64,000 nucleotides of DNA from Streptomyces sp. col6. Lineage in GTDB: Bacteria; Actinomycetota; Actinomycetes; Streptomycetales; Streptomycetaceae. Below are positions 34,204 through 42,515 of this stretch, one piece after another. The DNA lies in contig NZ_RDBL01000006.1 in the NCBI RefSeq assembly GCF_008042035.1, forward strand, positions 927,496-991,495, read 5' to 3'. How positions within the stretch are numbered: the first letter of the stretch is position 1; the number at the start of each line of letters is the position of its first letter. The position numbers and the translations under genes are program-made. The notes below the pieces were generated by a model. The model saw only the letters and a program-made list of their open reading frames with translations. It was not told the DNA's origin and made no database searches.

Positions 34204-34572
34204 GTGCAACTCGAAACGCACGCCCCGTCCGTACCGCCTTCCGACACGATCTCCCCGCCCGGCCTCACGGAGGACTCCGCCTTGACCCCCCTTACCGCGC
34301 TCACCGCGCTCGACGACGCCATCGAGAACCTCGGTGTGCCCGTCCCCTGCCGTGCCTATGACCCGGAGGTCTTCTTCGCCGAGTCGCCGGCCGACGTCGA
34401 GTACGCCAAGTCCCTCTGCCGCACCTGCCCGCTCGTCGAGGCCTGCCTCGCCGGCGCCAAGGAGCGCCGCGAGCCGTGGGGCGTCTGGGGTGGCGAGCTC
34501 TTCATCCAGGGCGTCGTCGTGGCCCGGAAGCGGCCGCGTGGCCGTCCGCGCAAGAACCCGGTCGCGGCGTGA
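34204..34572 (+). CDS. whiB7: WhiB-family regulator WhiB7 (WblC)
   Basis: A 122-residue Fe-S transcription factor that activates intrinsic antibiotic-resistance genes with the housekeeping sigma factor. Cluster ligands are Cys49, Cys72, Cys75 and Cys81 (LCRTCPLVEAC). The WhiB turn is GVWGGE (93-98). The C-terminal AT-hook is RGRPRK (112-117), diagnostic for WhiB7. GTG 34204 has GAGGA upstream. Expression is probably controlled by the AT-box promoter and the leader attenuator. Confidence 0.95.
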   Translation: MQLETHAPSVPPSDTISPPGLTEDSALTPLTALTALDDAIENLGVPVPCRAYDPEVFFAESPADVEYAKSLCRTCPLVEACLAGAKERREPWGVWGGELFIQGVVVARKRPRGRPRKNPVAA

Positions 34573-34757
34573 CCGCCGATCTGGGGGTCATGGCCCCCAA
34601 GCCCATGAAGCGCATCGGAACCATCGACCGTCCCCTGACCCACGACCCCCGAAACCAGGCTCCAATGACCATCCCCACGTCCGAGCCCGTCGGCTCCGCG
34701 ACCCAAGACGTCACCACCATCGGCGCGAACGACTCGCGTCAGAACAGGACCCGCGAA

Positions 34758-34928
34758 ATGCAACTCATCCCAGAAGCCCTGGCCCGTGCGCATATGCACG
34801 ACCGCATGCGTGAAGCCGACGCGGAACGTCAGGCCGTGCGCCTGATCTCCGCCCGGCGGATGCAGCGCCGGGCGGAGCGCGCCTCGATGCGCGCCCGCCG
34901 CGCGCTGGCCATGGCCGTCATGCACTGA
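34758..34928 (+). CDS. Small basic helical protein downstream of whiB7
   Basis: A 56-residue Arg/Ala/Met-rich protein (MQLIPEALARAHMHDRMREA at the start, ARRALAMAVMH at the end), predicted as one long amphipathic helix. In-frame ATGs at 34599 and 34665 could extend it, but the coherent part starts here. The function is unknown. It may be co-transcribed with whiB7, 185 bases upstream. Confidence 0.6.
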   Translation: MQLIPEALARAHMHDRMREADAERQAVRLISARRMQRRAERASMRARRALAMAVMH

Positions 34929-35078
34929 GCCACCGGCCGGCCACGGAGGCCTCCACCCGGACGCGGCCGCTCTCCGCGTCCGGGCACACCCGCCTCGGCG
35001 CAGCCGCTCTCCGCGCCCGGCGGGAAGCGCCTTCCCGCAGCACCCCGCGCAGCGGTACCCCCGCCAGCAGGACCCCTA

Positions 35079-35115
35079 CCCCGGGGCCGGTCCGTCCGAC
35101 GGACCGGCCCCGGGG
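35079..35115. terminator. Near-perfect palindromic terminator
   Basis: 18-bp perfect arms CCCCGGGGCCGGTCCGTC (35079-35096) and its complement (35098-35115) around a single base. It lies between convergent genes. Confidence 0.8.
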
Positions 35116-35169
35116 TCGTTCCGGAACCACCTCGGGATTCGTTCCGGATCACCCCCGGAGTCGTTCCGG
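35116..35169 (+). repeat. Three TCGTTCCGG iterons
   Basis: TCGTTCCGG at 35116-35124, 35139-35147 and 35161-35169, spaced 23 and 22 bases (about two helical turns), just beyond the ABC1-kinase stop. Function unknown. Confidence 0.5.
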
Positions 35170-35182
35170 CTGTATGCCTCGG

Positions 35183-36658
35183 CTATCCGGCGTCCACCGT
35201 CGTGGAGGCCGCCTGCTCCGCCTCGGCGTCCTGCTGCTCCGGCAGGAGATCCCGCGCCTCCGCCTCGTCCTCCGGCGGGAGGAACCCCGGCAGCCAGGAC
35301 TCGAGTTCGTCGCGGAGCCGGACCGTGGCGCCGAGCTGGCACAGCACCCCGATCGTGCTCAGCGTCACCCGGTGTATCAGCAGATAGGAGGGCGGCAGGT
35401 TCAACTGCTTGCCCAACTGGTGGGCGGGGGAGCGCGGATCGGCTATCCGGGCGGCCTGCCGCCGCAGCCAGCTCCGGCTGAACGCGAACTCCTCCACCTC
35501 GGCCGGCTCGATGATCGGCAGGAGGTAGTCGAGCACCGCGTCCGGCTCCAGGTCGATGGAATCCTTGACGAACCCCTCCGCCCGCAGCATCTCGTAGACC
35601 GCGTCGGCGTCACCTTGCAGTGTCAGCCGCAACGCGTCCCCGATGGTCTGCGGCAGCCCGCCCGGCAGCCGGTCCACCGTCCCGAAGTCGAGTACACCCA
35701 GCCGCCATGGGGCCGTGTCCGCGACCTCGCCGGGCTCGTCCGGAGCGGCCTCCTGGGCAGGGTCCAGGTCCGCGTTCGCGGCCGGGGGCAGCAGCCGGAA
35801 GTTTCCCGGATGCGGGTCGGCGTGCAGCAGCCCCGTGCGCGCCGGGCCTGAGAAGAGGAACCGGGCGAGCAACTGGCCGGCCCGGTCGCGCTGCCCGTCC
35901 GTGCCGTCGGCGATCACATCGGCCAGCGGGACACCGCCGATCCACTCGGTGACCAGCACCTGCGCGGACTGGTGGACCACCCCGGGGACCACGACATCGG
36001 GATCGTCGGCGAACTCCTCGGCGTGCGCCCGCTGGGAACGCGCCTCCTGCTCGTAGTCCAGCTCCTCCGAGACCCGGTCGCGCAGCTCCGTGATGAGCGG
36101 CTTGATGTCCATGCCCGGGATCAGCGGGCCCAGCAGCCGGGCGAACCGGCTGAGCTGGGTCAGGTCCGAGAGCAGCGCCTCGCCCGCGCCCGGGTACTGC
36201 ACCTTGACGGCCACGTCCCGGCCGTCGTGCCACACCGCCCGGTGCACCTGGCCGATCGAGGCGGCGGCCGACGGCGTGTCCTCGAACGTCAGGAACAGCT
36301 CCCGCCAGTCCTCGCCGAGCCGCTCCGCCAGCACCGCGTGCACCGTGGCGCTCGGCATGGGCGGGGCCGCCTCCTGGAGTTTGGTGAGGGCCGCGCGATA
36401 GGGGCCCGCCACCTCCTCGGGAAGCGCCGACTCGAAGACGGACAGGGCCTGGCCGAGCTTCATCGCCCCGCCCTTCAGCTCCCCGAGGACCTTGAAGAGC
36501 TGATCGGCGGTGCGCTGCTGCACCTCGCGCGCCACCAGCTCCGCCGACTTCCCGCCGATGCGCTTGCCCAGGCCCCAGGTGGCACGGCCGGCGAACCCCA
36601 AAGGCAGCGCGGCCAGCTTGGCGGTACGGGTGACCGCCTTCCGGGGAAGATCAGACAT
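35183..36658 (-). CDS. ABC1/UbiB-family atypical kinase
   Basis: A 491-residue protein of the ABC1/ADCK/UbiB family. Family motifs: KxGQ helix (MKLGQALSVFE) near 62, Ala-rich loop SAAASIGQVHRA near 127, nucleotide Lys in VAVKVQYPG near 148, ExD in EELDYEQEA near 199, catalytic HADPHPGN near 280 and DFG (LDFGTVDRL) near 318. Members act on isoprenoid-lipid metabolism, often as ATPases. Streptomyces uses menaquinone, so the substrate is open. ATG 36658 has GGAGGGG upstream. The mycobacterial equivalent is Rv3197, beside whiB7 (recalled). Confidence 0.92.
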   Translation of the reverse strand: MSDLPRKAVTRTAKLAALPLGFAGRATWGLGKRIGGKSAELVAREVQQRTADQLFKVLGELKGGAMKLGQALSVFESALPEEVAGPYRAALTKLQEAAPPMPSATVHAVLAERLGEDWRELFLTFEDTPSAAASIGQVHRAVWHDGRDVAVKVQYPGAGEALLSDLTQLSRFARLLGPLIPGMDIKPLITELRDRVSEELDYEQEARSQRAHAEEFADDPDVVVPGVVHQSAQVLVTEWIGGVPLADVIADGTDGQRDRAGQLLARFLFSGPARTGLLHADPHPGNFRLLPPAANADLDPAQEAAPDEPGEVADTAPWRLGVLDFGTVDRLPGGLPQTIGDALRLTLQGDADAVYEMLRAEGFVKDSIDLEPDAVLDYLLPIIEPAEVEEFAFSRSWLRRQAARIADPRSPAHQLGKQLNLPPSYLLIHRVTLSTIGVLCQLGATVRLRDELESWLPGFLPPEDEAEARDLLPEQQDAEAEQAASTTVDAG

Positions 36659-36699
36659 AAGCCCCTCCAATTCCCAGACTGCCGCGCTGCGTGCGGCGG

Positions 36700-37848
36700 T
36701 TACCCGGCCATTGTGTCGTGCGCCGTGCCGGCCCCGGAGGCGCGGACCCCTTCAGTGTGACCGGCGGCCCCACAGGAACAGTCGAGGTGCGCCCCGATCC
36801 GTTCCGACCTCCAGTCCAACAGCGGCAGCGCCGCTTCCCACCGGGCGCCGGTACTCGCGGGCAGCTCGCCGTCCAGGAATGCCAGCGCGTGCGCCGCCGC
36901 GAGACCCGCCACCGCCGTCGCCAGCCCCAGGTCGCACGCCTGCACGGCGCCCCGCCGTCCGGACTGCCACTGCGCCAGCATGCGCGGCCACTGCGCGTCC
37001 CGGTCCAGCCGGTTCAGGTGCAGGCAGCCCGCGCAGGCCGTGCCTCCTGGCAGGACCAGAGGCCCGACGAACCCGGTGGCCTCGATCACGCCCGCGTACA
37101 GATGTGGGGTGCCCGAGGTGATCCAGGGCTCGGCGGTGCCCGGATCGGGGACGTATCCGCAGAAGCCGTCGCGCGGGGCGACCACGATGAGGGACAGCCC
37201 CGGCTCCCGCCCGGCCGGACCGGCACCCGCCGCCCCGGGCGCCCGCGGGCCCGGACCGGGCGCGGAGCGGCGGACCAGCTGCCGGGCCGCCATGTCCCTG
37301 CGCTCCCCGACGGCGGAGGCGGGCAGCCCGCCCGGCGCCACGTCACCCGGCTCCGCGCACCCTCCGTCCAGCACCTCGACCCGCCCCACCCCGGCTCCGG
37401 AGAGCACCGCCGCGACGGCCGCGCCGACCCGCCCCGCGCCCCGGACCTGCACACGCATCGAGCGACGGGCGGCGAGCCTGCGCAGGGCGCCGCCTGGTTC
37501 GGGGTGAACGACCGAGAGCGACGCCAGATCGGGGCGGTGACGCTCCAGGACGTCCGTCCGGCTGCGCAGCGCTTCGGCCTCGGCGCCGCCCGCCCGTACG
37601 TCGTCGACCAGACCGGCGTTCATCAGCCGCCTCACCAGCGCGTCCGCATGACGTTCGCTCAGGTCCAGCGCCCTGGCCTCCTCGTGCAGCAGAGGCATGC
37701 CTCTGGTGCCGTCGAGCAGTTCCATGAAACAGCCCGTGGCGATATCCATCGGGCCGACCTTCACCGCATGTGCGGGCGTCACTCCGAATTGCACGGTGCC
37801 CCGGCCCCGCCAAGCGCGGCGCAGTGCGGGCTTCAACATCGGATGCAC
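36700..37848 (-). CDS. ThiF-like adenylyltransferase-fold protein
   Basis: A 382-residue protein. A winged-helix-like N-terminus (LSERHADALVRRLMNAGLVDD near 65-88) precedes a Rossmann E1-like domain with VQVRGAGRVGAAVAAVLSGAG near 132-152. ThiF-type zinc cysteines CAGC near 270 and CSC near 362 follow. The nucleotide loop is modified, so adenylation activity is uncertain. Such proteins resemble those that bind leader peptides in thiazole/oxazole peptide clusters, but no such cluster is present here. GTG 37848 follows GGGGGAAG. It is downstream-adjacent to the ABC1 kinase gene (41-base gap) and probably co-transcribed with it. Confidence 0.75.
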   Translation of the reverse strand: MHPMLKPALRRAWRGRGTVQFGVTPAHAVKVGPMDIATGCFMELLDGTRGMPLLHEEARALDLSERHADALVRRLMNAGLVDDVRAGGAEAEALRSRTDVLERHRPDLASLSVVHPEPGGALRRLAARRSMRVQVRGAGRVGAAVAAVLSGAGVGRVEVLDGGCAEPGDVAPGGLPASAVGERRDMAARQLVRRSAPGPGPRAPGAAGAGPAGREPGLSLIVVAPRDGFCGYVPDPGTAEPWITSGTPHLYAGVIEATGFVGPLVLPGGTACAGCLHLNRLDRDAQWPRMLAQWQSGRRGAVQACDLGLATAVAGLAAAHALAFLDGELPASTGARWEAALPLLDWRSERIGAHLDCSCGAAGHTEGVRASGAGTAHDTMAG

Positions 37849-38032
37849 GGCTTCCCCCGGTCTGTGTCGCTGTGTGACTGCTGTGCGAGTTCCTTTGCCA
37901 GAATGCAGCGGCCCGCCGAGGCGTGCGAAAAGTTATCCACAGGCGTGGGTATTAGTCGTTCAAATGGTGCAAGGCATGGAGCCGATCATGGAGAACCGTC
38001 CCGGAGGCGGGACTTCCCGTACACACAGCGGG

Positions 38033-38038
38033 TAACGT
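38033..38038 (+). promoter_or_regulatory. -10 element of leaderless YgjP-like gene
   Basis: TAACGT ends six bases before GTG 38045. No ribosome site is seen. Confidence 0.45.
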
Positions 38039-38044
38039 CGGGGC

Positions 38045-38665
38045 GTGCCCGCCGACACGTCGCCCGGCTTCGCCGGGGACCCTCCCGTGCCCGGCGCCGG
38101 ATCCCGCCGGCGCGGCGCGAATCCTGCCCGCCGCGCCCCGGCGACGAGCGCGGTCGAGGTCCGCAGAAGCGCGCGCCGCAGCAGAACGGTCTCCGCCTAC
38201 CGCGAGGGCGACCGCACGATCGTGCTCATCCCCGCCCGGATGTCCGAGGCCGAGGAGCAGCGCTGGGTGAGTGTGATGCTCGACAAGCTCGCCGCCCAGG
38301 AGAACCGGCGCGTCCTCGGTGACACCGAGCTGGCCGAGCGGGCGGAGCGGCTGTCCGCCCAGTACTTCGAGGGCCGGGCCCGGCCCGTGTCGGTGCGGTG
38401 GGTGACCAACCAGAACACCCGGTGGGGCTCCTGCACCCCGGCGGAGGGCAGCATCCGGCTGTCGCACCGGCTGCAGGGCATGCCGGAGTACGTCGTGGAC
38501 TACGTGCTCGTCCATGAACTGGCGCATCTCCTGGTGCCCGGCCACGGACCGCGGTTCTGGCGGCTGCTGGAGGCCTACCCCCGTACCGAGCGGGCCCGCG
38601 GCTATCTGGAGGGAGTGGTGGCGGCCGACCGGCTGCCGCACCTGCCGGCCGCGCGCGGCGAGTGA
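38045..38665 (+). CDS. YgjP-like zinc metallopeptidase (DUF45/M48-related)
   Basis: A 206-residue protein. A basic N-terminus is followed by the family core TRWGSCTPAEGSIRLSHRL near 130-148 and the zinc motif VHELAHLLVPGHG (HExxH plus downstream His) near 158-170. The catalytic set is complete. No signal peptide, so cytoplasmic. The substrate is unknown. It is divergent from the ThiF-like gene across 196 bases. Confidence 0.87.
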   Translation: MPADTSPGFAGDPPVPGAGSRRRGANPARRAPATSAVEVRRSARRSRTVSAYREGDRTIVLIPARMSEAEEQRWVSVMLDKLAAQENRRVLGDTELAERAERLSAQYFEGRARPVSVRWVTNQNTRWGSCTPAEGSIRLSHRLQGMPEYVVDYVLVHELAHLLVPGHGPRFWRLLEAYPRTERARGYLEGVVAADRLPHLPAARGE

Positions 38666-38796
38666 CACCTGGTGGCACCGGGTGAGCGGAGTCCGGTGTT
38701 TCTGTACCGGGTCTGTACCGGCTTCGCTCAATGCCGGAGTTTGCGGATAGCCTGACGCGACGCATTCACCTTCCGGATGGGGGACGGTCGTTACGC

Positions 38797-40422
38797 ATGG
38801 CCAGGGAATTCCAACGCGGCCACAAGGCCAAGATCAGCGATCTCACGCCGGGGACGGACCTGTACGTAGGTGTGCAGATCGCCGGCCCGGGGCTGAGCTT
38901 TGACATCAGCTGCTTCGGGCTCGATGCCAATGAGCAGCTCTCCGACGACCGTTATTTCATCTTCTTCAATCAGCCGAAATCTCCCGAGGAGTCCATTCAG
39001 CTCCTCGGTGCCCAGGCCGGTGACTCCGAGTCGTTCCGCGTCACCCTGGACCGCATTCCGGCGAACATCCACAAGCTCTCCTTCACCGCGACGGTGGACG
39101 GTGCCGGACAGATGTCGCAGGTCGGGCCCGGGTACATCCGGATCGTCGCGGGCGGCGAGGAAGTCGTCAGGTACGCGTTCAACGGCTCGGAGTTCAGCAC
39201 CGAGCGCGCGGTCATGCTGGGCGACTTCTATCTGAAGGACGTCTGGCGCTTCGCCGCGGTGGGCCAGGGCTTCGACGGAGGCCTGGAGGCGCTGCTGAAG
39301 AACTTCGGCGGCGAGGTCGCCGAGGAGACGCCGGCCGCCGCGCCGCAGCAGACCGGAGCCCCGTCGTTCGCGCCGCCCGCCCAGGCGGCCCCGTCGTTCG
39401 GCGCCCCGGCCGCACCGCAGGCTCCCCAGGCGCCGCAGCCCACGCCGTCCTTCGGGACCCCGCCGCCCGCCCCCGCGCCGGCGCCCACGCCGCAGCAGCA
39501 GATGCACGCCGCGCCGACGATCGTCGCCCCGATGACCCCGCCGGGCGGCACCGTGCCTCCGCCGCCCGCCCCGGCCCCGTACGGGCAGCCGGGCCAGCAG
39601 CCGCAGTTCGGGCAGCAGCCCCAGCAGCCCCAGTTCGGTCAGGTGCCGGGCCAGGCGCCCGCGCCCTACGGACAGCAGGCGCCGTCCCCGTACGGCCAGC
39701 AGCCCCCCGGCATGCCGCCGGTGGGCGGAGGCATGCCCGGCGGTGCTCCGCAGGCCGCCGGCGCAGGGCTGCAGGCCGCGCTCCAGCCGTACAAGGAGAC
39801 CGCGACCGGCCAGCGCTGGACCCCGCAGAACCAGCAGCTCATGCGCGTCGACCTGACCATGGGCGGCACGGGCGTGCTGGCCCGGCAGGGCAGCATGGTG
39901 ATGTACCAGGGCAAGGTCGACTTCGGCTACAAGGGCGCGGGTTTCGCCGGCCGCATGGTGGGCAACGCCACCGGCCAGGAGATGCAGCTGATGCGCTGTA
40001 CCGGCCGGGGACAGGTCTTCCTCGCCGAGGAAGCCTCCCATCTGCACTCCATCGAACTGCAGGGCGACGGCATCTGCGTCTCCGCGGAGAACGTGCTCGC
40101 CTTCGACGAGTCGCTCCAGTACGAGGTCCGCCGGATCGAGGGCCACGGCATCCCCGGCGGCGCCCTGTTCACCATGCAGTTCCAGGGCACCGGCACCATC
40201 GTCGTCAAGACGCACGGTGTCCCGGTCGTCCTGCCGGTCACCCCGACCACCTTCGCCGACTGCAACGCCGTCGTCGCGTGGTCGTCCGCGTCCCAGGTGA
40301 TCATCTCCAGCCAGGTCCGGCTGCGCCGCAACGCCTACCCCGGACACAGCGGGGAGACCGTGAACCTGCAGTTCCGGGGTGCGCCCGGCAACTTCATCGT
40401 CGTCCAGCCCTACGAGGTCTGA
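38797..40422 (+). CDS. TerD-domain plus AIM24-domain fusion protein
   Basis: A 541-residue protein. An N-terminal TerD-like domain (residues 1-190; DLYVGVQIAGPGLSFDISC, DDRYFIFFNQPKSPEESIQL) has the calcium-binding style of tellurite-resistance proteins. A 150-residue Pro/Gln/Gly linker with PYGQQ and QPQFGQ repeats follows. The C-terminal AIM24-type beta domain (RWTPQNQQLMRVDLTMG to FIVVQPYEV) starts near 345. ATG 38797 follows GGGGGACGG. A -10 TAGCCT is seen at 38748-38753. It is the first of three AIM24-related genes. Function unknown; chemical/envelope stress is suggested by the TerD part. Confidence 0.85.
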   Translation: MAREFQRGHKAKISDLTPGTDLYVGVQIAGPGLSFDISCFGLDANEQLSDDRYFIFFNQPKSPEESIQLLGAQAGDSESFRVTLDRIPANIHKLSFTATVDGAGQMSQVGPGYIRIVAGGEEVVRYAFNGSEFSTERAVMLGDFYLKDVWRFAAVGQGFDGGLEALLKNFGGEVAEETPAAAPQQTGAPSFAPPAQAAPSFGAPAAPQAPQAPQPTPSFGTPPPAPAPAPTPQQQMHAAPTIVAPMTPPGGTVPPPPAPAPYGQPGQQPQFGQQPQQPQFGQVPGQAPAPYGQQAPSPYGQQPPGMPPVGGGMPGGAPQAAGAGLQAALQPYKETATGQRWTPQNQQLMRVDLTMGGTGVLARQGSMVMYQGKVDFGYKGAGFAGRMVGNATGQEMQLMRCTGRGQVFLAEEASHLHSIELQGDGICVSAENVLAFDESLQYEVRRIEGHGIPGGALFTMQFQGTGTIVVKTHGVPVVLPVTPTTFADCNAVVAWSSASQVIISSQVRLRRNAYPGHSGETVNLQFRGAPGNFIVVQPYEV

Positions 40423-40433
40423 GGGAGCCCGTC

Positions 40434-41114
40434 ATGAACCAGCAACTCGCGGGCTACGCCCCGACACCCGTCACGGCACGGATGGAGAACCACGGCCATT
40501 CCATGCTGAAGGTCGCCATGGCGACCGGCCAGGACCTCTACGCGCGCACCGGCTCGATGGTCGCGTACGAGGGCTTCATCCAGTACGAGCCCAACCCGCC
40601 CGCCGTCCGCCAGATCGCCTCGCAGTGGATCACCGGCGAGGGCGCGCCCCTGATGAAGTGCACCGGCGACGGACTGCTCTACCTCGCCGACTACGGCGCC
40701 GACGTCGTCGTCGTCAACCTCAACAACGACTCCCTCTCGGTCAACGGCACCAACGTCCTCGCCTTCGACGGCCACCTCACCTGGGGCGTCGAGCGGGTCA
40801 AGGGCCTGGCCAAGTTCGCGGGCCAGGGCCTGTGGAACGTCTGCATCTCCGGCACCGGCTGGGTCGCGATCACCTCGCGCGGCACGCCGATCGTCGTGGA
40901 CTGCGGGCGTGGCGAGGACGAGACGTACGTCGACCCGGACGCGCTCGTCGCCTGGTCCCCGAACCTCAAGGTGAAGGGCAAGCGCAGCTTCAAGGCGTCC
41001 TCGCTCATCGGGCGGGGCAGCGGCGAGGCGTTCCAGATGGCCTTCTCCGGTCAGGGGATCGTCGTCGTCCAGCCGAGCGAGGACAGCACCGACCGGCTGC
41101 GCGTCCGGCACTGA
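40434..41114 (+). CDS. AIM24-family protein
   Basis: A 226-residue stand-alone AIM24 (TIGR00266-like) beta-sandwich protein. It repeats the core seen in its neighbours: TGSMVAYEGFIQYEPN, APLMKCTGDGLLYLAD, NGTNVLAFD, VAITSRGTPIVVDC and GQGIVVVQPSE. ATG 40434 follows GAGGGAGCCCGTC, 11 bases after the stop of the TerD-AIM24 gene, so it is in the same operon. Function unknown. Confidence 0.85.
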   Translation: MNQQLAGYAPTPVTARMENHGHSMLKVAMATGQDLYARTGSMVAYEGFIQYEPNPPAVRQIASQWITGEGAPLMKCTGDGLLYLADYGADVVVVNLNNDSLSVNGTNVLAFDGHLTWGVERVKGLAKFAGQGLWNVCISGTGWVAITSRGTPIVVDCGRGEDETYVDPDALVAWSPNLKVKGKRSFKASSLIGRGSGEAFQMAFSGQGIVVVQPSEDSTDRLRVRH

Positions 41115-41135
41115 CGGGGAGGGAGAAAACACATC

Positions 41136-41891
41136 ATGCAGAGTTCGCTTTTCGGCCTCACGGAACAGCAGTCCCAGGAGCGCTACACCATCCAGAACCC
41201 GCAGCTCCTGCGGGTCGCGCTGACCGGCCACGACGACGTCCTCGCCCGCAAGGGCGCCATGGTCGCCTACCAGGGGCTGATGGAGTTCGACGGCGAGTAC
41301 CAGTCGAACAGCCAGCGCCGCGCCCGCGCCCACACCGGTGAGGGCCTGGACCTGATGCGCTGCTCCGGGCAGGGCACGGTCTACCTCGCCAACCTGGCGC
41401 AGTACATCCATGTCGTGGACGTCGACCGCGACGGCCTGACGGTGGACAGCTCCTACGTCCTGGCGCTCGACTCCTCGCTGCACACCGAGGTCATCGCCGT
41501 GGACAGCCAGTACGGCATCTCGGGCACCGGCAAGTACCAGCTCAACATCTCCGGCACCGGCAAGGTCGCCCTGATGACCTCCGGCCAGCCGCTGATGATG
41601 CAGGTCACGCCCGACAAGTACGTCAGCGCCGACGCCGACGCCATCGTCGCCTGGTCCACCTCGCTGCGGGTGCAGATGCAGGCCCAGACGCACTCCTCGG
41701 GCGTTTTCCGCCGGCGTGGCAACACCGGTGAGGGCTGGGAGCTCAGCTTCCTCGGGCAGGGCTTCGCCCTGGTGCAGCCGAGCGAGCTGATGCCGCCGCA
41801 GAACGCCCAGATCGGACAGGGCCTCGCCGCCCAGTACGGCATGGGTCAGCACGGCGCGCACAGCCAGAACCAGAACAACGCCTGGAACTGA
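41136..41891 (+). CDS. AIM24-family protein
   Basis: A 251-residue third AIM24 paralogue. It shows RKGAMVAYQGLMEFDGEYQ, GLDLMRCSGQGTVYLA, DSSYVLALDSSL, GKVALMTSGQPLMMQVTPDK and GQGFALVQPSE, with a Gln/Asn/Gly-rich tail. ATG 41136 follows GGGGAGGGAG, 21 bases after the previous stop, and a strong terminator follows, so the operon ends here. Function unknown. Confidence 0.85.
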   Translation: MQSSLFGLTEQQSQERYTIQNPQLLRVALTGHDDVLARKGAMVAYQGLMEFDGEYQSNSQRRARAHTGEGLDLMRCSGQGTVYLANLAQYIHVVDVDRDGLTVDSSYVLALDSSLHTEVIAVDSQYGISGTGKYQLNISGTGKVALMTSGQPLMMQVTPDKYVSADADAIVAWSTSLRVQMQAQTHSSGVFRRRGNTGEGWELSFLGQGFALVQPSELMPPQNAQIGQGLAAQYGMGQHGAHSQNQNNAWN

Positions 41892-41911
41892 GCCACACAG
41901 CGACGGCAAAC

Positions 41912-41947
41912 GGTAAGGGGCGGCCTCTCAGGAGGCCGCCCCTTACC
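41912..41947 (+). terminator. Terminator of the TerD/AIM24 operon
   Basis: Perfect 16-bp arms GGTAAGGGGCGGCCTC and GAGGCCGCCCCTTACC with a 4-base loop TCAG, 20 bases after the stop. It lies between convergent genes. Confidence 0.88.
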
Positions 41948-41966
41948 GCTGCGCTCGTACGGGCGG

Positions 41967-42515
41967 CTACCGGCCGCCGTCGAGCGCCGCGCGCGTACGC
42001 TCCACCAGCCGGATCACCGAGGCGTCGGCGACCCCGGCCACCTCGTCGTACGTGAACCAGCGCAGGTCGAGGGACTCCTCGCTGATGCTCTCCGTCGCGC
42101 CCGACGGTGCCAGCGCCGCGTACTGGACGTCCAGGTGCCAGTGGCACGGCGCGGGAATCGCGTGGCGGTCCAGGACCACCGGCCCGCCCGCCGGCAGCGT
42201 CAGCCCGGGAATACCGGACTCCTCCGTCGCCTCCCGCAGCGCGGCGGCCGCCAGCGAGGCGTCACCGGGCTCGCAGTGGCCGCCCATCTGCAGCCACATC
42301 CGCAGCTTCCGGTGCAGCGTGAGCAGCACCCGCCCGCGCTCCGGGTCCACCACCAGGGCGCTCGCCGTCAGATGCCCGGCCCCGCAGGACTTCCACATGC
42401 CGTCCGGGTGGCGCGCCAGGTGCTCCAGATACGTGTCGCGCAGCTCCTCCTGGGCGGAGCCGGCCCCCGCCCCGTAACCCTTCAGCACGTGGACGGCGTC
42501 GTCGTGCAGGCTCAC
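41967..42515 (-). CDS. NUDIX hydrolase
   Basis: A 182-residue Nudix protein. The box starts GGHCEPGDASLAAAALREAT and continues EESGI near 80-104, with the GxxExxx...REAxEES pattern intact. The substrate is unknown. GTG 42515 overlaps the stop of the upstream DUF2342 gene by four bases, so the two are translationally coupled. The long frame continuing to 43535 is a shadow. Confidence 0.88.
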   Translation of the reverse strand: MSLHDDAVHVLKGYGAGAGSAQEELRDTYLEHLARHPDGMWKSCGAGHLTASALVVDPERGRVLLTLHRKLRMWLQMGGHCEPGDASLAAAALREATEESGIPGLTLPAGGPVVLDRHAIPAPCHWHLDVQYAALAPSGATESISEESLDLRWFTYDEVAGVADASVIRLVERTRAALDGGR

